Assembly (NCBI GenBank): GCA_028278525.1 | Contig: JANQEE010000049.1 | Span: 124,001 to 188,000, forward strand | Origin: Minwuiaceae bacterium | GTDB taxonomy: Bacteria > Pseudomonadota > Alphaproteobacteria > Minwuiales > Minwuiaceae | Length of the DNA stretch: 64,000 nucleotides | Reading direction: 5' to 3' | Shown here: positions 37,849 to 46,938 of the stretch, piece by piece | Position numbering within the stretch: the first letter of the stretch is position 1 | Layout: each line of letters opens with the position of its first letter | Program-made: the position numbers and the translations under genes | The notes under the pieces: generated by a model | Told to the model about the DNA's origin: nothing | Databases searched by the model: none | What the model saw: the letters and a program-made list of their open reading frames with translations, nothing else

Positions 37849-39297
37849 ATGCCAAACCACGCGGTTCCCGATTTCGCTCCGGCAGCCCCGGAGATATTCC
37901 TCGCCGGCGCCGCCATGGCTCTGCTGATGCTCGGCGTCTTCCGCGGCGACGGGTCCAGCAGGCTGGTGAGCTGGCTTTCGGTTCTGTCCCTGATCGTCGC
38001 CTTCTTCATGGTGCAGATGCTGCCCGACGGCACCGGCATCACCTTCGCCGGCATGTTCATCACCGATCCGTTCGCCGTGTTCATGAAGAGCCTGGTGTTG
38101 ATCGGCTCGGCGCTGGCCATCGTGCTGTCGCTCGGTTACGTGCGTGCGGAAGGCTTCGAACGGTTCGAATACCCGATCCTCATCCTGCTGGCGTCGGTCG
38201 GCATGATGATGATGATCTCGGCCAACGACCTGATCTCGCTCTATATGGGCCTGGAGCTGCAGAGCCTGCCGCTTTACGTCCTGGCGGCCTTCAAGCGGGA
38301 CTCGACGCGGGCGACGGAGGCGGGCCTCAAATACTTCGTGCTCGGCGCGCTCTCGTCCGGCATGCTGCTTTACGGCTGCTCCCTGATCTACGGCTTCGCC
38401 GGCACCACAAACTTCACCGCGCTTGCCGACAGCCTGCGCGGCAGCGAGGACGTCTCGCTCGGCCTTTTGATCGGCGTTGTCTTCTTGGCCGCCGGCTTGG
38501 CGTTCAAGGTATCCGCCGTGCCGTTCCACATGTGGACGCCGGACGTCTACGAGGGCGCGCCGACGCCGGTCACCGCCTTCTTCGCCACCGCGCCGAAGGT
38601 GGCCGCGATGGCGCTGTTCCTTCGCGCCATGCTCGACCCGTTCGCCAACCTGGTGTCGGAATGGCAGCAGATCATCGTCTTCGTCGCCGTCGCTTCGATG
38701 ATCCTCGGCGCCTTCGCCGCCATCGGTCAGCGCAACATCAAACGGCTGATGGCCTATTCCTCCATCGGCCATGTCGGCTACGCGCTGATCGGCCTTGCCG
38801 CGGGCACCGAAACCGGCGTGCGCGGTGTGCTGATCTATATGGCGATCTATCTCGCCATGACGGCCGGCACCTTTGCCTGCATCCTCTGCATGCGCCAGAA
38901 AGAGGGGATGGTCGAATCCATCGACGACCTAAGCGGCCTCGCCCGGACCAGCCCGTTGATGGCGGCTGCCATCGGCATCTTCATGTTCTCGCTGGCCGGC
39001 GTGCCGCCGATGGCGGGCTTCTTCGGCAAGCTGTATGTGTTTAAGGCGGCGGTCGATTCCGGCATGTACCTGTTGGCCGTGATTGGCGTGGTGACCAGCG
39101 TGGTCGGCGCCTTCTACTACCTCCGGATCGTCAAGCTGATGTATTTCGACGAGCCGGCGGAAGCCTTCGAGAAGCCGGCTGGTATGGAGCTCTCTCTGGT
39201 GATGGCGGGAACCGGCCTGTTCACCCTGTTCTTCTTCGTCTATCCGGCGCCGCTCGTCCTCTGGGCGCAGGCGGCGGCCGCCGCGCTCCTGGGGTGA
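37849..39297 (+). CDS. nuoN: NADH-quinone oxidoreductase subunit N
   Basis: The third antiporter-like pump (482 residues). Family segments include [20 protein letters not shown] with the channel glutamate, [20 protein letters not shown] and [20 protein letters not shown]. Its TGA overlaps the GTG start of birA (GTGA), so the pathway genes that follow are translationally linked to complex I. Confidence 0.98.
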   Translation: MPNHAVPDFAPAAPEIFLAGAAMALLMLGVFRGDGSSRLVSWLSVLSLIVAFFMVQMLPDGTGITFAGMFITDPFAVFMKSLVLIGSALAIVLSLGYVRAEGFERFEYPILILLASVGMMMMISANDLISLYMGLELQSLPLYVLAAFKRDSTRATEAGLKYFVLGALSSGMLLYGCSLIYGFAGTTNFTALADSLRGSEDVSLGLLIGVVFLAAGLAFKVSAVPFHMWTPDVYEGAPTPVTAFFATAPKVAAMALFLRAMLDPFANLVSEWQQIIVFVAVASMILGAFAAIGQRNIKRLMAYSSIGHVGYALIGLAAGTETGVRGVLIYMAIYLAMTAGTFACILCMRQKEGMVESIDDLSGLARTSPLMAAAIGIFMFSLAGVPPMAGFFGKLYVFKAAVDSGMYLLAVIGVVTSVVGAFYYLRIVKLMYFDEPAEAFEKPAGMELSLVMAGTGLFTLFFFVYPAPLVLWAQAAAAALLG

Positions 39298-40070
39298 CAG
39301 AGCCCCTGGAAGGCGTCGTTCTGCCTGGCCTGCCGGCGGGGTTCGACCTCGTCGCCTTCGACGATATCGGCAGCACCAATACGGAAGCCGTCAGCCGCGC
39401 GGAAGCCGGCGCGCCGGACGGTCTGCTGGTCTGGGCCAAGTCGCAGAATGCCGGCCGCGGCCGCCGCGGACGCACGTTCTTCAGCCCGCCTGGCAATACC
39501 TACAGTTCGGTGGTGTTGCGCCCGAAGTGCGGCCCCGCCGATGCCGCCCAGATTTCCTTCATCGCCGCCATCGCCGTGGTCGACGCGGCCCGATCTGTCC
39601 TGCCGGACCCGGCCGCCGTCACCTGCAAATGGCCGAACGACGTGTTAATCCTTGGCCAAAAGGTTTCGGGTATCTCGTTGGAGTCCCGCTCCCGGCATGA
39701 CGGGCTGGTCGACTGGGTCGTGCTGGGCGTCGGGATCAATGTCCAGGTCTATCCGGAGAACCTGGACGTGCCGGTCACGTCCCTGCGGGCGCAGGGTTCG
39801 GACGCCACGGTCGAGGATGTGCTTTTGGCCTATACTTCCAAGCTCGGCGAATGGATGTCGGTCTGGCGCGATCGGGGGTTCGCCGCCATCCGAGCCGCCT
39901 GGCTGGACCGAGCGGATGGCCTGGGTAAACCGATCGTCGTTCGCTTGGCCGACCGCACCTATGAGGGCGTCTTCGAAACCCTGGACGATGACGGGGCCCT
40001 GGTTCTTGCCGAGCCTGACGGAAACCGCCGCCGCGTCACCGCGGGCGACGTGTTCCGGCCGGCAGTCTGA
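39294..40070 (+). CDS. birA: Biotin--[acetyl-CoA-carboxylase] ligase, monofunctional
   Basis: Attaches biotin to carboxyl carrier proteins. The 258-residue protein has the biotinyl-AMP loop [17 protein letters not shown], the catalytic [20 protein letters not shown] block and the C-terminal SH3-like domain ([20 protein letters not shown]). There is no N-terminal DNA-binding domain, so this is the class I enzyme without repressor function, as in most alphaproteobacteria. GTG start overlaps nuoN. This nuoN-birA-coaX order is conserved in the class. Confidence 0.95.
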   Translation: MTEPLEGVVLPGLPAGFDLVAFDDIGSTNTEAVSRAEAGAPDGLLVWAKSQNAGRGRRGRTFFSPPGNTYSSVVLRPKCGPADAAQISFIAAIAVVDAARSVLPDPAAVTCKWPNDVLILGQKVSGISLESRSRHDGLVDWVVLGVGINVQVYPENLDVPVTSLRAQGSDATVEDVLLAYTSKLGEWMSVWRDRGFAAIRAAWLDRADGLGKPIVVRLADRTYEGVFETLDDDGALVLAEPDGNRRRVTAGDVFRPAV

Positions 40071-40082
40071 AGGAACGACGAC

Positions 40083-40859
40083 ATGCTGCTAGCCATCGAT
40101 GCCGGCAACACCAATGTCACCTTTGGCGTCTACGACGGCGGATCGCTGACCGGCGAATGGCGCACCAACACCAACGCCGCCCGCACAGCGGACGAATATG
40201 CCGTCTGGCTGATCCAGCTTATGGCCTTGAAGAAGCTGACGCCGGACATGGTCGGCGGCGCGATTATCGCCACCGTCGTGCCCAAGGCGCTGTTCGACCT
40301 CAGGACGCTCTGCCGGCGCTATTTCAACTGCGATCCGTTGGTGGTGGGCGAGGACGGGGTCGAACTCGGCATCAAGAATTTGGCCCGGCGGACGCGCGAA
40401 GTCGGCGCCGACCGGCTCGTCAACGTCGTCGGTGCCGGTGGTACCTACGAAAAACCGTTTACAATCATAGACTTCGGCACCGCCACCACCTTCGATATCG
40501 CCAACGACGATGGCGACTATATCGGCGGCATCATCGCCCCCGGCGTAAATCTCAGCCTGCAGGCGCTACACATGGCATCCGCCCAATTGCCGCATATCGC
40601 GGTCGAGCGGCCGGCCAAGGTCATCGGCGACGACACCCTGTCGGCCATGCAGTCGGGCGTCTACTGGGGTTACATCAGCCTCATTGAGGGCTTGATGAAA
40701 CGTATCGAAGCGGAGTATGGCAAGCCTATGACGGTGGTATCCACGGGCGGCCTTGCGCCGCTCTTCGTCGATGGGACGGATGCCATCCAGCATGTCGACC
40801 GGGACATAACAATGCGCGGCCTGCTCGAAATCGGGCGCCGCAACGGATTAGTATCTTAA
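40083..40859 (+). CDS. coaX: Type III pantothenate kinase
   Basis: Phosphorylates pantothenate, the first step of CoA synthesis. The 258-residue ASKHA-fold protein has AIDAGNTNVTFGVYDGG (phosphate 1 loop), GADRLVNVVGAG, TIIDFGTATTFDIANDDGDY and IGGIIAPGVNLSLQALH, then VVSTGGLAPLF. Its stop overlaps the next start (TAATG). Confidence 0.96.
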   Translation: MLLAIDAGNTNVTFGVYDGGSLTGEWRTNTNAARTADEYAVWLIQLMALKKLTPDMVGGAIIATVVPKALFDLRTLCRRYFNCDPLVVGEDGVELGIKNLARRTREVGADRLVNVVGAGGTYEKPFTIIDFGTATTFDIANDDGDYIGGIIAPGVNLSLQALHMASAQLPHIAVERPAKVIGDDTLSAMQSGVYWGYISLIEGLMKRIEAEYGKPMTVVSTGGLAPLFVDGTDAIQHVDRDITMRGLLEIGRRNGLVS

Positions 40860-42583
40860 TGACAAAACAGTCGCGTAAGTCTAAGGAATCGCTTTACTTT
40901 CTGCCGCTCGGCGGCGCCGGCGAGATCGGCATGAATCTCAATCTTTACGGGTTGGGGGAGCCGGGCGCCGAAAAGTGGCTGATGGCCGACCTCGGCATGA
41001 CTTTCGCCGACGACAGCCTGCCCGGCGTCGACCTGATCGTGCCGGACGCCACCTGGATCGAAACCCGGCGCGAAGATCTGCTGGCGATCGTGTTGACCCA
41101 CGCGCACGAAGACCATCTCGGCGCCGTCCACTACCTCTGGGATCGGCTTCGCTGCCCGGTCTACGCCACACCCTTCGCCGCCGCCGTGCTGCATCGCAAG
41201 CTACAGGAGGCCGGCCTCGAGGACGAGGTCCCGGTCCATATCGTCGACGACGACAAGCCCTTCGATATCGGCCCATTCCGGGTCAGCATGGTCGGCATCA
41301 CCCATTCCACTCTGGAAGCCAAGGCGCTGGCCATCGAAACGTCGCTCGGTACCGTGCTGCATAGCGGCGACTGGAAGCTCGACCCCCGGCCGCTGGTGGG
41401 GGAGGAGACGGACGCTGCCGCCCTACAGGCCTGGGGCGAGCGGGGCGTGCTGGCCCTGGTCTGCGATTCCACCAACGTGCTGCGGCCCGGCGAGTCGGGC
41501 TCCGAGGGCACGGTCCGCGACAGCCTGATCGAACTCGCCGCCGGCCGGCCGGGCAGGGTGGTTGTCACCACCTTCTCCTCGAACATCGCGCGGATCGAAA
41601 CCGCTGCGGCGGTGGCGGCGGCGCACGACCGGCATCTGGTCGTGGTCGGCCGCTCGCTCTGGCGGTTTATCGAGGCGGCCAGGGAGAGCGGCTACCTGGC
41701 CGACATCGGTCCGCTGCTCTCCGACCGCGAAGCCGGCTACCTGCCGCCCGACAAGGTCCTGCTGCTCTGTACCGGTTGCCAGGGGGAGCCGCGCGGCGCG
41801 ATGACCCGCATCGCCGAAGGCTCGCACCCGCAGGTCACCCTGGAGGCGGGCGATCTGGTGATCTTCTCGTCCAAGATCATCCCGGGGAACGAGCGCTCGC
41901 TCGGCCGCTTGCAGAACCTTCTCGCCCTGGCTGAGGTCGACGTGATCACCGAAAAGGACGCCTTCGTCCATGTCTCCGGCCACCCGTCGCGCGACGAACT
42001 GGCGCAGATGTATAACTGGGTCCGGCCAGAGATCGCGGTGCCCGTGCATGGCGAGGCGCGGCATCTCAGGCGGCACACGCAGTTCGCCCGGGAAATGCAG
42101 GTGCCGCATCCGGTCCAGGTGACCAACGGGGATCTGCTGCGCCTGGCGCCCGGCCGCCCCGAAATCGTCGACCAGGTGCCCGTCGGCCGGCTTGCCGTCG
42201 ACGGCGGGCTGCTGGTGCCGGTCGGCAGCGCGGTCCTGCAATCCCGCCGTAAACTGATGTATAACGGCGCGGCGCAGGTGGCGCTGGTGGTCGACAGACT
42301 TGGGCGATTGCTCGCCGACCCGCAGGTCGCGCTCGGCGGCGTCGTCGACGGCGAACAGGATGGCGAATTGGCGGCTCTGGCCGCGGAGGCCATTCGGAAA
42401 GAGATCGAAGGCATGCGGAAGGGCCGGCGGGACGACGCCTTGCTTGGCGAAGCCGCCCGTAAGATTCTAAGGCGTACAGTCCGTCAGGCCTGCGGCCGCC
42501 GGCCGGTCACTGCGGTACAGGTCGTCCGCATGACGGAGGCGGGTTTTCGGCAGTATCAGGATGTAGAGGAAACGACACCATGA
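40859..42583 (+). CDS. rnj: Ribonuclease J
   Basis: A metallo-beta-lactamase/beta-CASP ribonuclease (574 residues) for mRNA decay and rRNA 5' processing. The zinc motif is LTHAHEDHLGAVHYLW, with later ligands in LHSGDWKLDPRP and VHVSGHPSRDEL, and the beta-CASP region includes TTFSSNIARIET and LCTGCQGEPRGAM. The C-terminal domain ends in VQVVRMTEAGFRQYQ. Alphaproteobacteria carry RNase J alongside RNase E. Its stop overlaps the following gene by four bases. Confidence 0.95.
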   Translation: MTKQSRKSKESLYFLPLGGAGEIGMNLNLYGLGEPGAEKWLMADLGMTFADDSLPGVDLIVPDATWIETRREDLLAIVLTHAHEDHLGAVHYLWDRLRCPVYATPFAAAVLHRKLQEAGLEDEVPVHIVDDDKPFDIGPFRVSMVGITHSTLEAKALAIETSLGTVLHSGDWKLDPRPLVGEETDAAALQAWGERGVLALVCDSTNVLRPGESGSEGTVRDSLIELAAGRPGRVVVTTFSSNIARIETAAAVAAAHDRHLVVVGRSLWRFIEAARESGYLADIGPLLSDREAGYLPPDKVLLLCTGCQGEPRGAMTRIAEGSHPQVTLEAGDLVIFSSKIIPGNERSLGRLQNLLALAEVDVITEKDAFVHVSGHPSRDELAQMYNWVRPEIAVPVHGEARHLRRHTQFAREMQVPHPVQVTNGDLLRLAPGRPEIVDQVPVGRLAVDGGLLVPVGSAVLQSRRKLMYNGAAQVALVVDRLGRLLADPQVALGGVVDGEQDGELAALAAEAIRKEIEGMRKGRRDDALLGEAARKILRRTVRQACGRRPVTAVQVVRMTEAGFRQYQDVEETTP

Positions 42584-42984
42584 TCGGACGTCTCAATCAC
42601 GTGGCCATCGCCGTGCCGGATCTGGCCGCCGCCGCCGCCCAATACCGCGATGTTCTGGGCGCCGATGTGTCGGAGCCGCTGGCCCAGCCGGACCACGGCG
42701 TGACGGTCGTGTTCGTGGAACTGCCGAACACCAAGATCGAGCTGTTGCACCCCCTCGGCGAGGACTCGCCCATCGCCAACTACCTGGAGCGCAATCCGTC
42801 TGGCGGCATGCACCATATCTGCTACGAGGTCGACGACATCCTCGGCGCGCGGGACAAGCTGAAGGCCGAAGGCGCCCGCGTGCTCGGCGACGGCGAGCCC
42901 AGGATCGGCGCCCACGGCAAGCCGGTCCTGTTCCTGCATCCGAAGGATTTCTGCGGCACGCTGGTGGAAATCGAACAGGTCTGA
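42580..42984 (+). CDS. mce: Methylmalonyl-CoA epimerase
   Basis: Interconverts the D and L forms of methylmalonyl-CoA in propionate metabolism. A 134-residue vicinal-oxygen-chelate protein beginning MIGRLNHVAIAVPDLAAAAA, with the metal ligand His in LNHVAIAV, Glu in NTKIELLHPLGEDSPI and His in SGGMHHICYEVDD. Length and motifs are typical. It overlaps rnj by four bases and is near the end of the 18-kb operon. Confidence 0.93.
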   Translation: MIGRLNHVAIAVPDLAAAAAQYRDVLGADVSEPLAQPDHGVTVVFVELPNTKIELLHPLGEDSPIANYLERNPSGGMHHICYEVDDILGARDKLKAEGARVLGDGEPRIGAHGKPVLFLHPKDFCGTLVEIEQV

Positions 42985-42989
42985 CGCCT

Positions 42990-43244
42990 GTGGAAATCTT
43001 CACCGGCATCATGATCTTCGCCATCATCTGGTGGCTGGTGTTGTTCACGGTTCTGCCGTTCGGGGTCCGGACGGCGGAAGAGGCCGACGTGGAGATGGAA
43101 CCGGGGCAGGCGACCAGCGCCCCGGTCCGGCCGCGCCTGCTGCTCAAGGCGGCCATTACCACGGCCATTTCCGGCGTCATCTACGGCCTCATTTGGTTGG
43201 TCGTCGCGTTCGAGTTGATCGATTTTCGAGCGTACTTCCAATAG
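42990..43244 (+). CDS. DUF1467 family membrane protein
   Basis: An 84-residue protein with two membrane helices, IFTGIMIFAIIWWLVLFTVL and AAITTAISGVIYGLIWLVVA, split by a short acidic loop (EEADVEMEPGQ). This is the DUF1467 layout, a family found with mce in alphaproteobacteria; its function is unknown. It starts at GTG 42990, five bases after mce, and is the last gene of the operon. Confidence 0.88.
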   Translation: MEIFTGIMIFAIIWWLVLFTVLPFGVRTAEEADVEMEPGQATSAPVRPRLLLKAAITTAISGVIYGLIWLVVAFELIDFRAYFQ

Positions 43245-43503
43245 CGGGCGGGATTCGCTGCGCTGCACCCACAGCGCCTTTCCGCTGCTGCCCGCGACAT
43301 AGCCAACAGCCGTAGTCAGACGCGCAAATTTTGGGCGTTTCTCAAGAAATTTCGACTATTTACCGGGATCGGATCAGTTTCGGTTTGCTGTTGTGCGCCG
43401 CAGCATGCGACCTTTTACGTGCTTTAGGGGTTACCGGCGTCCGGTGACTATCCGAACACCGGGATCTCCTAGCAGCGCTTGTTGGCGTTTCTTCCCTAGA
43501 CTT

Positions 43504-43541
43504 GGGCCGCGCGGTCATTCGACCGACCGCGGCCCTTTTTT
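43504..43541 (+). terminator. Intrinsic terminator of the nuo-to-DUF1467 operon or of a small RNA
   Basis: GGGCCG and CGGTC on the left pair with GACCG and CGGCCC on the right, with a two-base bulge, and the stem is followed directly by a run of six T. It lies 260 bases after the last operon gene, so it may instead end a separate small RNA. Confidence 0.85.
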
Positions 43542-43546
43542 CTGGT

Positions 43547-43630
43547 GCTTTACCGTCCCACTCCCCCACCCGGCCACCCACGGGAGTATCCTTGCATGGG
43601 TGGCCGGGTGGGGGAGTGGGGCGGTAAAGC
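43547..43630. repeat. Long near-perfect palindrome A (34-base arms)
   Basis: Arms 43547-43580 and 43597-43630 are reverse complements at 33 of 34 positions, the exception being G-U compatible; the loop is 16 bases. The core CTCCCCCAC...CCACCC is shared with the palindrome after dnaE at 57980. It lies between the convergent nuo operon and permease gene, so it may serve as a transcript end or stabiliser. It has no coding potential. Confidence 0.9.
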
Positions 43631-43645
43631 CGGAACAAGGACTCC

Positions 43646-44935
43646 CTACAAGACCGTGAACTTCACCAGGAACGCCGCCGCGATCACCCATACCGCCGGC
43701 CCGACCTCCGTCGCCTTGCCGCTTAGTGCCTTGATCGCCGCATAGGTAATGAAGCCGATCCCGATTCCGTGCGCAATCGAATAGGTCAGCGGCATGGTCA
43801 CCGCGCAGACCACGGCCGGCGCATATTCGGTAACGTCGTCCCAGTCCAGTTCCGCCATGCCCCGGGCCATAAGGCAGGCCACGAACAGCAGCGCCGGGGC
43901 GGTGGCGAAGGCCGGCACCGTGCCGGCCAGCGGCGCCAGGAAGATGCAGGCGATAAACAACACCGCCACCGTCACGGCGGTAAGCCCGGTCCGCCCGCCC
44001 GCGTTGATGCCGGACGCGCTTTCGATGTAGCTGGTGGTGGTCGAGGTGCCCAACGCCGCGCCGACCATCGTCGCCCCGGAATCGGCCATCAGCGCCCGGC
44101 CGAGCCTGGGCAGTTTGCCCTGCCGGTCCAACAGTCCGGCCCGGTGCGAGACGCCGACCAGCGTACCCGCGGTGTCGAACAGGTCGACGAACAGGAACAC
44201 GAACACGATGGAGATCAGGCCGACGTTCAACGCCCCGGCGATATCCATTTGCAGCAGCGTCGGCGCCAGCGACGGCGGCGGCGCGGCCACGCCCTTGAAC
44301 TCGGTCAGACCCATCACGACGCCGATCACGGTAATCACCAGGATCGAGATTACGATGGCGCCCGGGATGCGCCGGGCGTAAAGCCCGCCGATCAGCACGA
44401 ATCCCAGCGCTGCCAGGATCACGGAAGGCTGCGTCACGTCGCCGAGGGTGACCAGGGTCGCCGGATGATCGACTACGATTCCGGCATTGTTCAGCGCGAT
44501 GATGCCCAGGAAGAGGCCGATGCCGGCCGAAATCGCCAGCTTCAGCGACATCGGGATGGCGTTGATGATCCATTCCCGCACCTTGAACACGCTTAAGAGG
44601 AAGAACAGCACGCCGGAGACGAACACCGCGCCCAACGCCGTCTGCCAGCCGATCCCCATACCGCCGACCACGCCGAACGCGAAATAAGCGTTCAGCCCCA
44701 TGCCCGGCGCCAGGGCGATCGGATAGTTGGCCCACAACCCCATGATCAGGCAGCCGACCGCCGCCGCCAGGCAGGTCGCCATGAATACCGCCCCGAAATC
44801 CATGCCGGCCTTCGACAGGATGTCCGGGTTGACGAAGATGATGTAGGCCATGGTCAGGAACGTCGTCACCCCGGCCAGGATCTCGGTGCGGACGTTGGTT
44901 CGATGCCCCGAAAGCTGAAAAATCGAATTCAACAT
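43646..44935 (-). CDS. AzgA-type NCS2 purine permease
   Basis: A 429-residue transporter with about 12-14 membrane helices, in the AzgA/PbuG branch of NCS2 that imports hypoxanthine, guanine and adenine. Typical motifs are RTEILAGVTTFLTMAYIIFV, ALAPGMGLNAYFAFGVV, the substrate-site FVFLFVDLFDTAGTLVGVS and LGTSTTTSYIESASGINAGG. ATG 44935 has a GGGGG run about 12 bases upstream; an in-frame TTG at 44962 is less likely. It is a single-gene unit. Confidence 0.92.
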   Translation of the reverse strand: MLNSIFQLSGHRTNVRTEILAGVTTFLTMAYIIFVNPDILSKAGMDFGAVFMATCLAAAVGCLIMGLWANYPIALAPGMGLNAYFAFGVVGGMGIGWQTALGAVFVSGVLFFLLSVFKVREWIINAIPMSLKLAISAGIGLFLGIIALNNAGIVVDHPATLVTLGDVTQPSVILAALGFVLIGGLYARRIPGAIVISILVITVIGVVMGLTEFKGVAAPPPSLAPTLLQMDIAGALNVGLISIVFVFLFVDLFDTAGTLVGVSHRAGLLDRQGKLPRLGRALMADSGATMVGAALGTSTTTSYIESASGINAGGRTGLTAVTVAVLFIACIFLAPLAGTVPAFATAPALLFVACLMARGMAELDWDDVTEYAPAVVCAVTMPLTYSIAHGIGIGFITYAAIKALSGKATEVGPAVWVIAAAFLVKFTVL

Positions 44936-45074
44936 GGCGCTTGTATCCCCCAATAAATTCAATATTTACGCGCAATGGCCGGCAGTTTGACGGATCGCGT
45001 AGCACGGAATCAAGCGTCGGCTGGTCGCGGAAGAGGGCTGCCATTAACCGCCTGTTCATCCGAAAAGTGGGAGC

Positions 45075-45506
45075 ATGCCCAACATGCGAACCTCGGCAAT
45101 CACGGTTTTGGCGCTGTTTTTCGGGCTTTCCGGGCCGCTCCGGGCCGAGCCCCTGATCGTCATCGATATCGATGATTGCCGCCATATCGTCGCCCATCAG
45201 GCGGCTCCCGATGTCGCCTATCAGCCGGGCAGGGATGTGCGGGGCAAGGCCGTGGCGCCCGCCGACCTGCCTTCCAGCGGATCGATTCGCACGCCGGAGC
45301 AGGTCTCGATCGATCTGATCATTCCCCTCAGTACCTTCCTCGGAGACGACACCCCGCCCTTTACGGAGGACGCCGAGGTCAATGCCGGCCGCGTCGTGGT
45401 CGACACCGTCACCGGCGAGGTCAGCTACAACGGCCAGTCCCTTGGCGATCCGGCCGCCAACGCCATCGCGGCCGAATGCGCCCGTCAGCTTCGCCTTCAA
45501 GAGTAG
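45075..45506 (+). CDS. Secreted hypothetical protein
   Basis: The 143-residue product has a Sec signal peptide, MRTSAITVLALFFGLSGPLR with a cleavage site after RAE or GPLRA, so the mature part is periplasmic. It contains DIDDCRHIVAHQAAPDVAY and ECARQLRLQE, two cysteines that could form a disulfide. I do not recognise a family. It is upstream of proS by 111 bases on the same strand. Confidence 0.75.
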   Translation: MPNMRTSAITVLALFFGLSGPLRAEPLIVIDIDDCRHIVAHQAAPDVAYQPGRDVRGKAVAPADLPSSGSIRTPEQVSIDLIIPLSTFLGDDTPPFTEDAEVNAGRVVVDTVTGEVSYNGQSLGDPAANAIAAECARQLRLQE

Positions 45507-45617
45507 TTGAAAGTTCCACGTCGCCGTCCCACGTTGCCAAGCATCGGCCCATTCCCTACAAAGGCGGATCGTCCGAAACCGGGCAGTTGATATGACGGCG
45601 AACGAGGATCCGCGCCG

Positions 45618-46931
45618 ATGCGTCTGACAACATTCTTCATGCCGACCCTGCGGGAGAACCCCACCGAGGCGCAGATCGTCTCGCACCGGCTGATGCTGCG
45701 CGCCGGTATGATCCGGCAGTCCAGCGCCGGCATCTATTCCTGGCTGCCGCTCGGCTTCCGCGTGCTGAAGAAGATCGAGCAGATCGTACGCGAGGAGCAG
45801 GACGCCGCCGGCTGCCAGGAACTGCTGATGCCGACCATCCAGCCGGCCGAGCTCTGGCGCGAGTCCGGCCGTTACGAAGATTACGGCAAGGAGATGTTGC
45901 GCATCCGCGACCGACACGACCGCGAGCTGCTGTACGGCCCGACCAACGAGGAGGTGATTACCGAGATCTTCCGCGCTGGCGTCACGTCCTACCGCGCGCT
46001 GCCGCAGCTCCTCTATCACATCCAGTGGAAGTTCCGCGACGAGGTCCGGCCCCGTTTCGGCATCATGCGCGGGCGCGAGTTCCTGATGAAGGACGCCTAT
46101 TCCTTCGACCTGGATTTCGACGGCGCCAAGCGGGCTTACAACAAGATGTTCGTGGCTTACCTACGCACCTTCGACCGCATGGGCCTGAAGGCGATCCCGA
46201 TGGCGGCGGAGACCGGCCCGATCGGCGGCGACCTCAGCCATGAATTCATCATCCTCGCCGATACCGGCGAGTCGGCGGTCTTCTGCCACAAGGACCTGCT
46301 CGAATTCGACGTGCCGACGGGCGAGGTCGACTACGACGGCGATCTCCAGCCGATCGTCGATCACTGGACCAGTCGCTACGCCGCCGCCGACGACCTGCAC
46401 GATCCGGCCCAATGCCCCGTGCCGGAAGCCGACCTGGTTACCCACCGCGGTATCGAAGTCGGTCACATCTTCTATTTCGGCACCAAGTATTCCGATCCGC
46501 TGAAAGGCATGGTCACCGGCCCGGACGGCGCCGAGACGCCGGTCCATATGGGCTCCTACGGCATCGGCGTGTCGCGCCTGGTCGGCGGCATCATCGAGGC
46601 GAGCCACGACGACGCGGGCATTGTCTGGCCGGCATCCGTCGCGCCGTTCGATCTCGGGTTGATCAACCTGAAAGTCGGCGACGAGGCCTGCGACGCCATG
46701 TGCGCGGACCTTTATGCGAAATTCCGCCGCGCCGGCGTCGACGTGCTCTACGACGATACCGACGAGCGGGCCGGCGCCAAGTTCGCGGTCATGGACCTGA
46801 TCGGCCTGCCCTGGCAATTGACCGTCGGGCCGCGCGGCCTCAAGTCCGGCGTCGTCGAACTGAAGAACCGCGCCACGGGCGAGCGCGAAGAGCTTACGCC
46901 GGACGCCGCCGTCAAACGTCTGGCGGGCTGA
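45618..46931 (+). CDS. proS: Prolyl-tRNA synthetase, short form without the editing insertion
   Basis: Charges tRNA-Pro. At 437 residues it is much shorter than E. coli ProRS (572) because the INS editing domain between motifs 2 and 3 is missing. Class II motif 1 is in the [19 protein letters not shown] region, motif 2 is [20 protein letters not shown] and motif 3 is [20 protein letters not shown]. The C-terminal anticodon-binding domain ends in [12 protein letters not shown]. This form is normal for alphaproteobacteria, where free-standing deacylases clear mischarged tRNA. Confidence 0.97.
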   Translation: MRLTTFFMPTLRENPTEAQIVSHRLMLRAGMIRQSSAGIYSWLPLGFRVLKKIEQIVREEQDAAGCQELLMPTIQPAELWRESGRYEDYGKEMLRIRDRHDRELLYGPTNEEVITEIFRAGVTSYRALPQLLYHIQWKFRDEVRPRFGIMRGREFLMKDAYSFDLDFDGAKRAYNKMFVAYLRTFDRMGLKAIPMAAETGPIGGDLSHEFIILADTGESAVFCHKDLLEFDVPTGEVDYDGDLQPIVDHWTSRYAAADDLHDPAQCPVPEADLVTHRGIEVGHIFYFGTKYSDPLKGMVTGPDGAETPVHMGSYGIGVSRLVGGIIEASHDDAGIVWPASVAPFDLGLINLKVGDEACDAMCADLYAKFRRAGVDVLYDDTDERAGAKFAVMDLIGLPWQLTVGPRGLKSGVVELKNRATGEREELTPDAAVKRLAG

Positions 46932-46938
46932 CCGCATC

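Larger units (their letters stand above)
43245..43645. other. Non-coding stretch between convergent operon ends
   Basis: The 400 bases after the DUF1467 gene hold no supported gene. From about 43390 to the terminator at 43504 there are several local hairpins (TGCTG/CAGCA near 43387, ACCGG-CGT-CCGGT near 43434, CTAG repeats near 43470 and 43496), so an untranslated RNA is possible. Then come an intrinsic terminator and a long palindrome, listed separately. Confidence 0.5.

Noticed and set aside
36609-39044. An 811-codon plus-strand frame
   Set aside because: It lies out of frame over nuoM and nuoN, has an Arg/Gly/Asp-rich composition and shows no membrane helices although the region encodes membrane subunits.
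43360-43659. Small Pro/Gly-rich frames on both strands over palindrome A
   Set aside because: They are translations of the inverted repeat and its flanks, mirror images of each other, with no ribosome sites.
43515-46019. An 834-codon minus-strand frame running through the permease and proS
   Set aside because: It crosses the palindrome, the permease in another frame, and genes on the other strand. It has no domain and starts in antisense proS sequence.
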